Shown one piece after another: positions 26,297 through 36,821 of a stretch of 64,000 nucleotides of DNA. Location of the stretch: the NCBI RefSeq assembly GCF_023701695.1, contig NZ_JAJOZC010000001.1, positions 372,001-436,000 on the forward strand, written 5' to 3'. The DNA is from Streptomyces sp. RKAG290. Lineage in GTDB: Bacteria; Actinomycetota; Actinomycetes; Streptomycetales; Streptomycetaceae. How positions within the stretch are numbered: the first letter of the stretch is position 1; each line of letters begins with the position of its first letter. The position numbers and the translations under genes are program-made. The notes beneath the pieces are model-generated. The model ran no database searches, was not told where the DNA came from, and worked only from the letters and a program-made list of their open reading frames with translations.

Positions 26297-28260
26297 ACGG
26301 CACAGCGGGCACGATCACGCTGGTCCGTGACGGCACCTTCGTCGTCGTCGGTGCCGACGGCGGCATCACCGGCAGCCACGGCACCTCGCCCGACGGACTG
26401 TTCCTGCGCGACGCGCGCCATCTGAGCCTGTGGTCCCTGACCGTCGACGGCGCGGCACCGGGCGTGCTCGTGCCGTCGGCGGGCGAGGACCTCGCGCGCT
26501 GCGTGCTGACCCCGCCGGGCACGCGCGACGAGCCCCCCGCCTACACCGTCTTCCGCGAGCAGGCGCTCGGTCCCGGGGGATTCACGGAGCGGCTCCTGCT
26601 GGTCAGCAACCGTGCGGAGGCCACCACCGCACGCGTCGGCCTGAGCGTGGACTCGGACTTCGCCGACCAGTTCGAACTGCGCTCCGACGGACGGCGGTAC
26701 GACAAGGACGGTGCCTCTCGCACCGCCCTCCTGCGGCGCGACGGAGTGGACTTCGCCTACGCGCGCGGTGACTGGCTCTCCCGTACGACGGTGTCGGCGG
26801 CGCCGCCCCCGTCGGCGGCCGGACCGGTCGAGGGCCAGGAGACCGCCCACCGGCTGGAGTGGCAGCTGGCACTGCCCGCGCACGGTACGGCGGAACTCCT
26901 GCTGACCGTCGCGGCGCGGCCGCACGGCGCACCCGCCGGTCCGGCACCCGCTGACGAGCCCTCGCAGGCCGCCGCGGACCGCGCTGCCCGCATCGCGGGC
27001 TTCGTCGGCGACGTTCCCCTGACCGTGCCGGCGGACGCGCCTGCGGGACTCGCAGCGGCGTGCGCCCGCGGGCTGAGCGACCTCGCCGCGCTGCGGGTGC
27101 CCGCCGTCGGTCCGGACGGGGAGGATCTGACGGTCCCCGGCGCCGGTGTGCCGTGGTTCCTCACGCTGTTCGGCCGCGACTCCCTGCTCACCTCCCTCTT
27201 CGCGCTCCCCTACCGGCCCGAGCTCGCGGCGGGCACGCTCGGCGCGCTGGCGGCGACGCAGGGCCGGGAGTACGACGCGTACCGCGGTGAGCAGCCGGGC
27301 CGTGTCGTCCACGAGATCCGGCACGGCGAGCTGGCCCACTTCCGCCAGGTCCCGTACGGCCGTTACTACGGGTCGGTGGACGCGACCCCGCTGTTCCTGG
27401 TGCTCCTGGACAGCTACACCCGGACCACCGGCGACACCGCCCTGGCCGCACGGCTGGAACCGCAGGCCCGTGCGGCGGTGGCGTGGATGTTCCGGGACGG
27501 CGGCCTGGACGACGGCGGATACCTGGTCTACACGCCCGACGCCGAGGGGCTGGTCAACCAGAACTGGAAGGACTCCGCCGGAGCGATCTGCTTCCTCGAC
27601 GGCACTCAGGCCGAGGGCCCGATCGCGGTGGCCGAGGCCCAGGGTTACGCGTACGACGCGCTGGTGCGGACCGCGCGGCTGGCCCGCACGGTCTGGGGCG
27701 ACGACGGCTGGGCCGACGAACTGGCCGCGGCCGCGGCCGCGCTGCGGGAGCGCTTCCTGCGGGACTTCTGGATGCCGGGACCCGGCTTTCCCGCGCTCGC
27801 GCTGGACGGCCGGGGGCGGCAGGTCGACTCCCTGGCCTCCGACGCAGGACACCTGCTGTGGTCGGGGATCCTCGACCGGGCCCACGCCCACCTGGTGGGG
27901 CGGCGGCTGCTGGAGCCCGACTTCTTCTCCGGCTGGGCCATCCGCACCCTGGCCGCCGGGCAGCCCGGCTATCACCCGCTCTCGTACCACCGCGGCAGTT
28001 GCTGGCCGCACGACAACGCCGTGACGGTGCTGGGCCTGGCCCGCTGCGGGCTGACTGACGAGGCCCGTACGGTCGCGCGCGGCCTGCTGGACGCGGCGGC
28101 GCACCACGGGGACCGGCTGCCGGAGGTGATGGCGGGCTACGGCCGCGCCGACCACCCGCGCCCGGTGCCCTACCCCCACTCCTGTTCCCCGCAGGCCTGG
28201 GCGGCTGCGACGCCACTTGCCCTCCTCACGGCGCTGGGGCAGGGGCCGCCGGCCGGCTGA
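26293..28260 (+). CDS. Amylo-alpha-1,6-glucosidase-like glycosidase
   Basis: A 655-residue cytoplasmic enzyme. Residues ~5-215 form the bacterial/archaeal glycogen-debranching N-terminal domain (TSPDGLFLRDARHLSLWSL). Residues ~260-650 form an (alpha/alpha)6 catalytic barrel with WFLTLFGRDSLLTSLF, VHEIRHGELAHF, NQNWKDSAGAICF and a C-terminal YPHSCSPQAWAAATP. Family members cleave alpha-1,6 or other alpha-glycosidic branches. The ATG at 26293 overlaps the stop of the preceding glycosidase by four bases. Two coupled (alpha/alpha)6 hydrolases in one operon point to a branched or modified oligosaccharide, processed after import. Confidence 0.88.
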   Translation: MNGTAGTITLVRDGTFVVVGADGGITGSHGTSPDGLFLRDARHLSLWSLTVDGAAPGVLVPSAGEDLARCVLTPPGTRDEPPAYTVFREQALGPGGFTERLLLVSNRAEATTARVGLSVDSDFADQFELRSDGRRYDKDGASRTALLRRDGVDFAYARGDWLSRTTVSAAPPPSAAGPVEGQETAHRLEWQLALPAHGTAELLLTVAARPHGAPAGPAPADEPSQAAADRAARIAGFVGDVPLTVPADAPAGLAAACARGLSDLAALRVPAVGPDGEDLTVPGAGVPWFLTLFGRDSLLTSLFALPYRPELAAGTLGALAATQGREYDAYRGEQPGRVVHEIRHGELAHFRQVPYGRYYGSVDATPLFLVLLDSYTRTTGDTALAARLEPQARAAVAWMFRDGGLDDGGYLVYTPDAEGLVNQNWKDSAGAICFLDGTQAEGPIAVAEAQGYAYDALVRTARLARTVWGDDGWADELAAAAAALRERFLRDFWMPGPGFPALALDGRGRQVDSLASDAGHLLWSGILDRAHAHLVGRRLLEPDFFSGWAIRTLAAGQPGYHPLSYHRGSCWPHDNAVTVLGLARCGLTDEARTVARGLLDAAAHHGDRLPEVMAGYGRADHPRPVPYPHSCSPQAWAAATPLALLTALGQGPPAG

Positions 28261-28268
28261 GGGAGACC

Positions 28269-28308
28269 GGCAGCTGTCCGCAACCGGGGCTGGTTGCGGA
28301 CAGCTGCC
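28269..28308. terminator. Strong bidirectional terminator, 17-bp perfect stem
   Basis: Arms GGCAGCTGTCCGCAACC / GGTTGCGGACAGCTGCC with a six-base loop lie exactly between the stop of the glycosidase operon (28260) and that of the convergent GH15 gene (28328). It is the longest perfect stem I found in the window. Confidence 0.8.
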
Positions 28309-28327
28309 CATTGGCGGCGCAACCTCC

Positions 28328-30166
28328 CTAAGGGCTGCCCGCATTGAGCTTCGCGTCCAAGGTGATCGCCGCGTCGATCAGGGCCAAGTGCGTGAAGGCC
28401 TGCGGGAAGTTGCCCAGCTGGCGCCCCGTCAGGCCGATCTCCTCGGAGTACAGGCCCAGGTGGTTGGCGTAGGTGAGCATCTTCTCCAGTACCAGCCTGG
28501 CCTGGTCGACGCGTCCGGCCCGCGCCAGGGCGTCGACGTACATGAACGTACACAGCGAGAAGGTTCCCTCGGAGCCCCGCAACCCGTCGGGTGAGGCCTC
28601 GGGGTTGTAGCGGTAGACCAGGCTGTCGCTGACCAGCTCGTGCTCCATCGCGTCCAGGGTGGACTTCCACATCGGGTCGTCGGGCGTGATGAAGCCGACC
28701 GTCGGCATCCGCAGCAGCGACGAGTCGAGCACGTCGTCGCCGTAATGCTGCACGAAGGCCTGCCTCTTCGGGTCCCAGCCCCGGCTGAGCACCTGCGCGT
28801 AGATCTCGTCGCGCGCGTCCACCCAGCGGCCGCGGGCGGCGGGGCGGCCGTCGTCGTAGGCGATCCGAATGGCGCGGTCGAAGGCGACCCAGGACATCAC
28901 GCGGCCGTAGGTGAAGTCCTTGCGGCCGCCGCGGGTCTCCCAGAGCCCTTCTCCCGGCTGGTCCCAGTGGTCGACCAGCCAGTCGAGCAGCGTGTGCAGC
29001 GCGGTCCAGCCCCGGTGGTCGAGGTGCATGCCGTGCTGGTGCGCGAAGTAGATACTGTCGAGCGCCTCACCGTAGATGTCCAGTTGGCGCTGGGTCGCCG
29101 CTCCGTTGCCGATGCGGACCGGGGCGGAGCCGCAGTACCCCTCCCAGTGCTCCAGGGTCTCCTCGACCATGTCGGACGAGCCGTCGACGCGGTACATGAT
29201 GTTCAGCGGCCCGGCCCCGTCCCCCTGGCCGGCCTTTTCCTTCACGCGATCGTGCAACCAGCTGTTGAACGCCGCCGCCTCCTCCTTGAAACCCATGCCC
29301 AGCAGGGCGTACACCGAGAAGGACGCGTCACGGATCCAGGTGAACCGGTAGTCCCAGTTGCGCTCTCCTCCCAGCTGCTCCGGCAGAGCCGTGGTGGGAG
29401 CGGCGACCAGGGCGCCGGTCGGCGCGTAGGTCATGAGCTTCAGGGTCACGGCTGAACGCTCGACCGCCTCCCGCCAACGGCCCGTGTAGGTCGACTGGTT
29501 GATCCACGAGCGCCAGAACTGGACCGTCCCGTCGAAAAGCTGCTCGAACTCCGCCCCGCCGACTTCGTGCGGCGGTCCGCCGGGGGCCGACTCCATGACC
29601 AGGCCGCGCTGTTGTCCCGCTTGCAGATCCAGGGTGAAGCGCAGGTCGTTGTCGCCCGAGAGGATGTTCAGCAGCCGCTCGTCCTGCGGCTCACGGACGG
29701 CGTGGACCGCGAGGTTCAGGTCCTGCGAGGTGAACAGCGCCCCGTGCTCCGTGATGTGCAGCTCGTGCGGCTGGCGTCCGTAGTCGAAGCGCGGGGCGAT
29801 CTCCCCTTCGAAGGTCATGCTGCCGCGGACACAGCGCAGCATCCGCACCAACCGGTGCCGGTCGGTCGCCGTCGTACCGGTCACCGGCATGAAGTCGACC
29901 ACCTCACCGGCTCCGGCCTCGGTCATGAACCGCGTCACGAGCACGGCGGTGTCCGGGTGGTAGAGCTGCTTGGTGGTGTAGCTGTCCGCGGCCGGTCTGA
30001 CGGTGAAGTGCCCGCCCCGCTGTCGGTCGAGCAGCGCGCCGAAGACGCTGGGGGAATCGAAGCGCGGACAGCAGAACCAGTCGATCGTCGCGTCGGTGGA
30101 GACGAGAGCCGCAGTCTGCAGATCACCGATCAGACCATGGTTCTCGATCAGGGGGTATTCATCCAT
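28328..30166 (-). CDS. GH15 family glycoside hydrolase (glucoamylase/trehalase type)
   Basis: A 612-residue cytoplasmic enzyme. The N-terminus (IENHGLIGDLQTAALVSTDATIDWFCCPRFDSPSVF) is the standard GH15 N-terminal super-sandwich. The catalytic (alpha/alpha)6 barrel carries LGGERNWDYRFTWIRDASFSVYAL and, later, DGLRGSEGTFSLCTFMYVDALARAGR with the general-base Glu. Actinobacterial members of this length include trehalases as well as glucoamylases, so alpha,alpha-trehalose or short alpha-glucans are likely substrates. The ATG at 30166 has GGGGAG upstream. It is divergent from glutamate decarboxylase across a 261-bp AT-richer spacer. Confidence 0.9.
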   Translation of the reverse strand: MDEYPLIENHGLIGDLQTAALVSTDATIDWFCCPRFDSPSVFGALLDRQRGGHFTVRPAADSYTTKQLYHPDTAVLVTRFMTEAGAGEVVDFMPVTGTTATDRHRLVRMLRCVRGSMTFEGEIAPRFDYGRQPHELHITEHGALFTSQDLNLAVHAVREPQDERLLNILSGDNDLRFTLDLQAGQQRGLVMESAPGGPPHEVGGAEFEQLFDGTVQFWRSWINQSTYTGRWREAVERSAVTLKLMTYAPTGALVAAPTTALPEQLGGERNWDYRFTWIRDASFSVYALLGMGFKEEAAAFNSWLHDRVKEKAGQGDGAGPLNIMYRVDGSSDMVEETLEHWEGYCGSAPVRIGNGAATQRQLDIYGEALDSIYFAHQHGMHLDHRGWTALHTLLDWLVDHWDQPGEGLWETRGGRKDFTYGRVMSWVAFDRAIRIAYDDGRPAARGRWVDARDEIYAQVLSRGWDPKRQAFVQHYGDDVLDSSLLRMPTVGFITPDDPMWKSTLDAMEHELVSDSLVYRYNPEASPDGLRGSEGTFSLCTFMYVDALARAGRVDQARLVLEKMLTYANHLGLYSEEIGLTGRQLGNFPQAFTHLALIDAAITLDAKLNAGSP

Positions 30167-30427
30167 CTTGACTCCCCTTTCGACCCCGATTGCCAAGCCT
30201 AGGCCAATGAAGACGTCCCGTCCTGACATAGCAGTAACTCCTGGTAGCGGCAGTGACCACTTCCGCTACCGGCCTTTACTCTCGGCCTCTGCCACCCTGG
30301 CGCACTTCCTCCTGGCAAAAATTCTCCAAATAGCTTTGATATGCGGCCACGTGCGCGATCGTGGCCTCGCTGCGCACCTCGGCGTGTCCCTACCGGAGGC
30401 GAGCGCCGGAACTGTTTGAATCGCCGC
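30167..30427. promoter_or_regulatory. Divergent promoter spacer between GH15 and glutamate decarboxylase genes
   Basis: There is no gene here. A hairpin with arms GGTAGCGG (30243-30250) and CCGCTACC (30263-30270) is the main structure. An A/T-rich stretch around 30311-30345 is a likely promoter zone. I could not assign a defined sigma-factor motif. Confidence 0.45.
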
Positions 30428-31791
30428 ATGACTATGCGCGACGACGCGGCCCTCTTCGGTAATCGGTTTCTGACCGCACCCGCCCCTCGGACACCTTCCC
30501 CGAGAACGGAATGGCCGCGACGGACGCGATGAGGCTCGTGGATGTGGATCTCGCCATGGAGGGTGACCCACAACGCAACCTCGCCACATTTGTCACCACC
30601 TGGATGGAGCCGGAGGCGCAACGGCTCATCGCCGAGAACCTCCACCGCAATTTCATCGACCACGCCGAGTACCCCATTTCCGCCGAGATCGAGCAGCGTT
30701 GCGTGCGCATGCTCGCCGACCTCTTCCACGCCCCCGGCAAGACGACCGGATGCCGGACCCAGGGCTCCTCCGAGGCGATCATGCTCGGGGCCCTGTCGCT
30801 GAAGTGGAAGTGGCGCGAGCGCCGCGAGGCGGCCAATCTCCCGGCCGACCGCCCCAACCTGGTCTTCGGCGGGGACGTGCACGTCGTGTGGGAGAAGTTC
30901 TGCCGCTACTTCGACGTCGAGCCGCGGATCATGCCGCTCGCCGAGGGCAAGTACACGATCGGCCCGGAGGATGTGGAGCCCCACGTCGACGAGAACACGA
31001 TCGGCGTCGTCGCCGTCCTCGGCACCACTTTCACCGGCCACAAGGACGATGTCGTCGGTATCGACAAACTCCTGCGCGAGATCCGCAAGGAGCGGGACCT
31101 CGACATTCCGATCCACGTCGACGGCGCCAGCGGCGCGTTCGTGTGGCCCTTCCTGTACCCGGACTCGAAATGGGACTTCCAGCTCGAGCAGGTCCGTTCG
31201 ATCAATGTCTCGGGACACAAGTACGGCCTGGTGTATCCCGGAATCGGTTGGTTGATCTTCCGCGAGGAGGCCGACCTGGCCGAGAAGCTCGTGTTCTACG
31301 AGAACTATCTGGGCAAGACGGACTCGACGTTCACCCTGAACTTCTCCACCGGCGCGTCCATGGTGCTCGCGCAGTATTACAACTTCGTGCGGCTCGGCCG
31401 CCAGGGCTACACCTATGTCATGAAGTTGATGCAGGAGAACGCCCACGCGTTGGCGGACAACCTGCGCGACAGCGGCCGCTTCGAGGTGATCGGCAGCGAC
31501 CTTGAGCAGTTGCCTCTGGTTGCTTTCCGCCTCTCCGGAAAGCATTCCTACGACGAGTCGGACGTCGCCTGGCAACTCGCGGCCGAGCGCGGCTGGATGG
31601 TGCCGGCGTACACCCTCCCGCCCAACGCGGAGCGGGTGAAGATCATGCGTGCCCTGGTGAAGGAGACCCTGAGCCGCGAGCAGATCGATCGTCTGGGCCA
31701 GGACATCGCCGACGCGTGTCGCACTCTGGACGACAAGGGCGCCGCCCACCGGATCGAGCGGGCCCAGGTCAAGCGCGGTACCGGCTACTGA
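30428..31791 (+). pseudogene. Glutamate decarboxylase, one frameshift near the 5' end (probably a sequence error)
   Basis: PLP-dependent decarboxylase that converts glutamate to GABA and CO2, consuming a proton. The body from ~30511 is intact: LATFVTTWMEPEAQRLI, GCRTQGSSEAIMLGAL, FTGHKDDVVGIDKLL, HVDGASGAFVWPF and the PLP lysine in SINVSGHKYGLVYPG. The native N-terminus MTMRDDAALFGNRFL starts at 30428 in another frame. Adding one C to the run 30483-30486 joins them as TFPENGMAATDAMRL, giving about 454 residues, the normal size. Without the repair, translation from an internal ATG would lose about 28 residues. No strong ribosome site precedes 30428. The GH15 gene lies opposite; acid resistance or GABA formation is the expected role. 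Confidence 0.85.
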
Positions 31792-31904
31792 CGCCCTGCG
31801 GCAGAGCCGTTCGGGCCCTTTGCGGTTGGCGAGTCCTTGCCATGGCGTGGACTTGCCGTCGCCAGGCCTTCACCTCAGGTGTTCGCGGCCGATAGACCCA
31901 TGGC

Positions 31905-34900
31905 ATGTTCTCCCTCTCTCAGTCTTCCGCCTCCCGGCGCAGACGCTGGCAGTTGATCTCGACTGCCACCGTGGTGCCGCTGCTGGCGTCCGGGCTCGCA
32001 GTTCTGCACGCGCCCGCACAGGCCGCTCCGAGCAAGCCCACCGTTCCCGCCAAGCCCTCGGCGACCCACAAGGTCACCCTGGTCACCGGCGACGTCGTCA
32101 CCGTCACCACGACGGCAGACGGCAAACAGATCGCAGACGTCGACCGGCCGGACAGCGCGGTCGGCGGTGTGAAGATCCAGGAGATCAAGGGCGACCTGTT
32201 CGTCACCCCGGACGAGGCTGCGCCGCTGCTGGGCAAAGGTGTGCTGGACAGGCGGCTGTTCAACGTCACGGACCTGATCGAGATGGGCTACGACGACGCG
32301 AAGTCGGCCACGGTGCCGCTGATCGCGGCATACGCCCAGCCGAAGTCCCGCTCGGCCGCCGAGCCGTCGGCCCCCCGTGGCAGCAAGCTGACCCGCAGGC
32401 TCAAGGGCATCGGCGGTGCCGCGCTCAGCACCGAGAAGCGGCAGGCCCGCACCTTCTGGAGCAGCGTCGCGCCGCAAGGCAGCGCGAAGTTGGGCGCGGG
32501 TGTCACGAAACTGTGGCTCGACGGTCGCGTGAAGGCCAACCTCAAGGAGAGCGTGCCGCTGATCGGCGCGCCCGAGGCCTGGGCGGCCGGATACACCGGC
32601 AAGGGCGTCAAGGTCGCGGTGCTCGACACCGGCATCGACGTCAACCACCCCGACTTCGCCGGCCTGATCGACGGCACGACCAGCTTCGTGCCGGGTGAGG
32701 CCGTCACCGACGTCAACGGGCACGGCACGCATGTGGCCAGCACGATCGTCGGATCGGGCGCAGCGTCCGGCGGCGACTACAAGGGCGTCGCCCCGGCGCC
32801 GACCTGTTCGTCGGCAAGGTACTCGGCGGCGCGGAGGGATACGGCCAGGACTCGTGGGTCATGGCCGGCATGCAGTGGGCGGCTGAATCGGGTGCGGACG
32901 TCGTCAACATGAGCCTCGGCGACTCCTACCCGACGGACGGCAGCGACCCGATGTCGCAGACGGTCGACGCGCTGTCCGAGCAGTACGGCACCCTGTTCGT
33001 CATCGCCGCCGGCAACGCGGGCCCGGAGAGCATCTCCGCCCCGGGCGCGGCCGCCTCGGCACTGACCGTGGCCGCCACGGACAAGCAGGACCGGCTCGCG
33101 TCCTTCTCCAGCACCGGCCCGCTGGCCTACTCCGGCGGCATGAAGCCGGACATCGCGGCGCCCGGCGTGGACATCACCGCGGCCCGCTCGCAGGAGATGA
33201 CCGACGGCGGCGAGGGCCTCTACCGCACCCTCAGCGGCACCTCGATGGCCACTCCGCACGTGGTCGGCGCGGCGGCGATCCTGGCCCAGCAGCACCCTGA
33301 CTGGACCGGCAAGCAGCTCAAGGAACACCTGATGAGCACGGCGAACGGCCTGGACAACGGGTACTCGCCGTACGAGGTCGGCACCGGCCGTGTCGACGTG
33401 GCCGCCGCCGTGCGCACCTCGGTCCGCGCCACCGGATCGCTCTTCTTCGGCAACTACACGTGGCCGCACGAGCCGAGTGACGTCGCCGTCACGAAGGACC
33501 TGACCTTCACCAACTCCGGTTCCGCCGATGTCTCGCTGAAGCTGGCGCTGACCGACGAGGACGGCCCGTTCGCGCTGGGCGCCACCAAGGTGACCGTCCC
33601 GGCAGGCGGCACCGCTGCCGTCCCGGTGACCGGTGACCCGCAGACCGCGTCGGCCGGCCGGCACACCGGCTATGTGACAGCCACCGACGTGGCCACCGGG
33701 AAGCCGGTGACCCGCACGTCCGTGGCGCTGCTCAAGGAGGAGGAGCGCTACGACCTGAACATCAAGCTGGTCGGCCGGGACGGCAAGCCCGCGGCCGGCT
33801 GGGTGGGGATCAACCTGGCCGGCGACTCCTGGCCGTGGAACGTCTACGTCGACGGCTCGACCACCATGCGCATGGCACCCGGCATGTACACCGTCGCGGG
33901 GTACATCGACGTGGCCGGCGAGAAGGCGGACCGCTCGGGTCTGGCCGTGCTGGTCGACCCGGAGACCGTGCTCAAGGACCGCTCCATGGACGTGGTGCTG
34001 GACGCGAGCAAGGCACGCCTGCTGCAGACCGAGGCGCCGCAGCGCACCGAGGACCGCCAGCGCAAGGTCGACTTCAACGTCCACTACAAGGGTCTCGACC
34101 CGTTCCTGGACTACCGCAGCGCGTACGTGCTGCCGCCGACGTACGACGACGTCTACGTCGCCCCGACGGAGCCGATGAAGCAGGGCGAGTTCATGCTGAC
34201 CACCCGCTGGCGCAAGGGCGAGCCGCAGCTCGGCCTGAGCGCACTGGGCGGTCGGCTCCGTTTCGAGGCGCTGGTGCAGGCGGGCAGCGCGCTGGGCACC
34301 GCCACGGACCGGCTGGACGCCGTCTACGCGGGCAACGGCGCGGCGGCCGAATACAAGAAGGTCAGGGCCAAGGGCAAGGTCGTCGTCGTCAGGCGCAGCG
34401 ACGAGGTCCCGCCGCAGGAGCGCGCCGAAGCAGCCGCCGCTGCCGGTGCGAAGGCGCTGATCGTGGTCAACGACGGCGTCGGTCCCCTCATGGAGTACGT
34501 CGGCGAGTCGGCCGTCCCGGTCGCCACCGTGCACCGCGACGCGGGCAGGACCCTTGTTGCTATGGCCAAGGCCGGTATTCTGACGCTGACCGCCAAGCAG
34601 ACCGAGTACACGCCGTTCGTCTACGACCTGACCCGGGAATACCCCGGCCAGGTGCCTGACCGGGCCCTGGTCTACAAGCCGACCAAGGGTGACCTCGCCC
34701 GGATCGATGCCCGCTACTACTCGGCCACGGACGGCGGGTTGGCGGAAGGTTACCGGTCCGACTTCACCCTCAGCCCGTCGTTCAACCTCCCCGAGGCCGA
34801 GTGGCACCCGGGCACCCGCACCGAATGGGTGACCCCGGGCCAGGTCTGGAGGGAGTTCCACACGCAGGGCGTCGACGGACCTCTGCCGTGGTCGATGGTG

Positions 34901-35638
34901 TCGGGCGACAACACGTATGCCAAGGGCAGCACCACCCGTCTGGACTGGTTCGCTCCGGCGACCCGGCCCGGCCAGAGCGAGTCCTTCGGTGTGTACAACT
35001 CCCGCTGGCAGAACTACATGACCTGGAACGTGCAGGCGTGGGCCTCCGCCAGCGACAACATGCGGCTGGGCGGCTACCTGCCGTGGGGCGAGACGCCGAC
35101 CCACCTGCAGGTCTTCCAGGGCGACAAGCTGATCGACGACAACCCGAACGGCGGAGACATGCAGTGGCAGGAGGTGCCGGCGGGCAACCTGCCCTACCGC
35201 GCTGTCCTCGACGCGGAGCGGCCCGGCGACGTCTTCCGGCTGTCGACGCGCACCCACACCGAGTGGACGTTCATGTCCGCCTCCGTCGACTCGGACTTCT
35301 TCGAGCCGTTCTCGGTGCTGAACCTGGACTACAAGCTGGAGTCGGACCTGCACGGCGACGTCAAGGCCAATGCGACCCAGCAGATCGCGCTCAAGCCGGT
35401 GTCGATGAACCTCGGCACCGTCCCGGGCACCGTCTCCAAGGTGAAGCTGGACGTCTCGTACGACGACGGGGCCACCTGGCAGAAGGTGACCCTGGCCAAG
35501 GGCGCCGGCGGCTACTGGAAGGGTTCTTTCAGGACGGCGAAGAAGCCTGGCGGCTTCCTCTCGGTCCGCGCGAGCGCCGAGAAGGACAGCGGCTTCAGCG
35601 TCAAGAACGAGATCATCCGGGCGTACGGCCTGCGATGA
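31905..35638 (+). pseudogene. Secreted subtilisin-like (S8) serine protease, one frameshift (probably a sequence error)
   Basis: A large exported subtilase. The signal peptide ([22 protein letters not shown], cleavage after AQA) and inhibitor-like propeptide precede the catalytic domain. The triad is intact: Asp in [14 protein letters not shown], His in [10 protein letters not shown] and Ser in SGTSMATPHVVGAA. A PA-type insert or C-terminal module (ALIVVNDGVGPLMEYVGESAVPVATVHRDAG) and beta-rich tail follow. Between the His and Ser blocks the frame shifts. Adding one G at 32795-32796 restores [16 protein letters not shown] and gives about 1244 residues, usual for streptomycete S8 proteins of this class. 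Start ATG at 31905. A GC hairpin follows the stop. The regulator gene just downstream may control it. Confidence 0.88.
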
Positions 35639-35649
35639 ACCGCACTGTC

Positions 35650-35679
35650 GGGCCCCGGGGAGGCGACTTCCCGGGGCCC
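35650..35679 (+). terminator. Hairpin terminator after the subtilase gene
   Basis: Arms GGGCCCCGGG / CCCGGGGCCC with a ten-base loop begin 12 bp past the stop codon. Confidence 0.65.
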
Positions 35680-35775
35680 TTCCCGTCACACCTGCTCCCA
35701 GCAGGAACTATTCAGGGCCTGCCACCATGGCGCATACTCTCCCCGCTGCGGCAAGCGGAAGAGAGTCGGTCGCCG

Positions 35776-36768
35776 ATGCTGGATGTCCTGGGCCTGGAGC
35801 CCGATGACGAGCGCGTCTACCGGGCGGTGCTCGGACGGCCGAACTGCACTGCGGCGCTGCTGTCGGAACTGCTGCGGGTGCCGCCGGCGCACATCGACGA
35901 GGCCTTGCGCCATCTGGTCGGCTGGGGGCTTGTGATCAGGTCGGTGGATGAGCAGTTCACCGCCGCGCCGCCGGCGATGGCACTCGGCGCTCTCATCAGC
36001 CAGCGCCGGGACGGACTGCGGGTGGCCGAGCAGGCGCTGGTGACCTTCGCCGAGGAGCACCGGGCGGCGATGACCGGGAACAGCATCAGCGACCTGATCG
36101 AGGTCGTCACCGGCGTCGACGCCATCCGCCACCGCTTCCTCCAGGTGCAGCAGGCCGCCCGCACGCAGGTACGCACCTTCATCACCGCGCCGTTCGTCGC
36201 CGTGCCCCCTGAGGAGAACTCGGCCGAACCCATGGCCATCGGCCGTGGCGTGCACTTCCGGGTGGTACTGGACCGGGCCGTGCTGGCGGAGCCCGGCATC
36301 ATCACCGACGCGGTCGATTCGCTGCGCAACGGCGTGGAACTCCGTGTCGCCGACGAGTTGCCGATGAAACTCGTGCTGGCCGACGCCGACCTCGGCCTCG
36401 TCCCGCTCGCCGTCACCCCGGCCGGGGTGCCCGGCGCCGTGCTGCTGCACCGCAGCGGCCTGCTGGACGCGCTGGACGCGCTGTTCGAGACCGTGTGGCG
36501 CACCGCGCACCCGCTCGAACTGTCCGGCTCCGGCGCGGAGGCCGAACCCACCGTCGAGCTCGGCGCGGAAGGCCCGACCGACCTCGACCGGAAGATTCTC
36601 GCCCTGCTGCTGGCCGGTCTCACCGACCCCACGGCCGCGACGCAGCTCGGACTCTCACCGCGCACGCTGCACCGACGCCTGCGCCGCCTGATGGACATCG
36701 CCGGAGTCCGGACGCGGATGCAGCTCGGCGGTCACGCCGTCCGGCACGGCTGGGTGAAGCCCCGCTGA
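35776..36768 (+). CDS. TrmB/LuxR-type helix-turn-helix transcriptional regulator
   Basis: A 330-residue regulator. The N-terminal ~70 residues form a TrmB-like winged helix (DERVYRAVLGRPNCTAALLSELLRVPPAHIDEALRHLVGWGLV). The middle resembles a PLD-like/TrmB effector region, and the C-terminal ~60 residues form a second HTH (ILALLLAGLTDPTAATQLGLSPRTLHRRLRRLM). Streptomycetes carry many such regulators next to secreted proteases. The ATG at 35776 starts the conserved domain; the ribosome site is weak. It follows the S8 protease gene on the same strand after a terminator, so it probably has its own promoter. Confidence 0.82.
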   Translation: MLDVLGLEPDDERVYRAVLGRPNCTAALLSELLRVPPAHIDEALRHLVGWGLVIRSVDEQFTAAPPAMALGALISQRRDGLRVAEQALVTFAEEHRAAMTGNSISDLIEVVTGVDAIRHRFLQVQQAARTQVRTFITAPFVAVPPEENSAEPMAIGRGVHFRVVLDRAVLAEPGIITDAVDSLRNGVELRVADELPMKLVLADADLGLVPLAVTPAGVPGAVLLHRSGLLDALDALFETVWRTAHPLELSGSGAEAEPTVELGAEGPTDLDRKILALLLAGLTDPTAATQLGLSPRTLHRRLRRLMDIAGVRTRMQLGGHAVRHGWVKPR

Positions 36769-36821
36769 GCGGGCGCTCGGTCCCGGCCGTGCGGCCGGCT
36801 CCGAGCGGTCCGGAGCTCCGG

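Noticed and set aside
32777..35689. A 970-codon minus-strand frame opposite the subtilase
   Set aside because: Antisense shadow of the S8 protease; His/Val/Gly/Arg-rich without any domain pattern.
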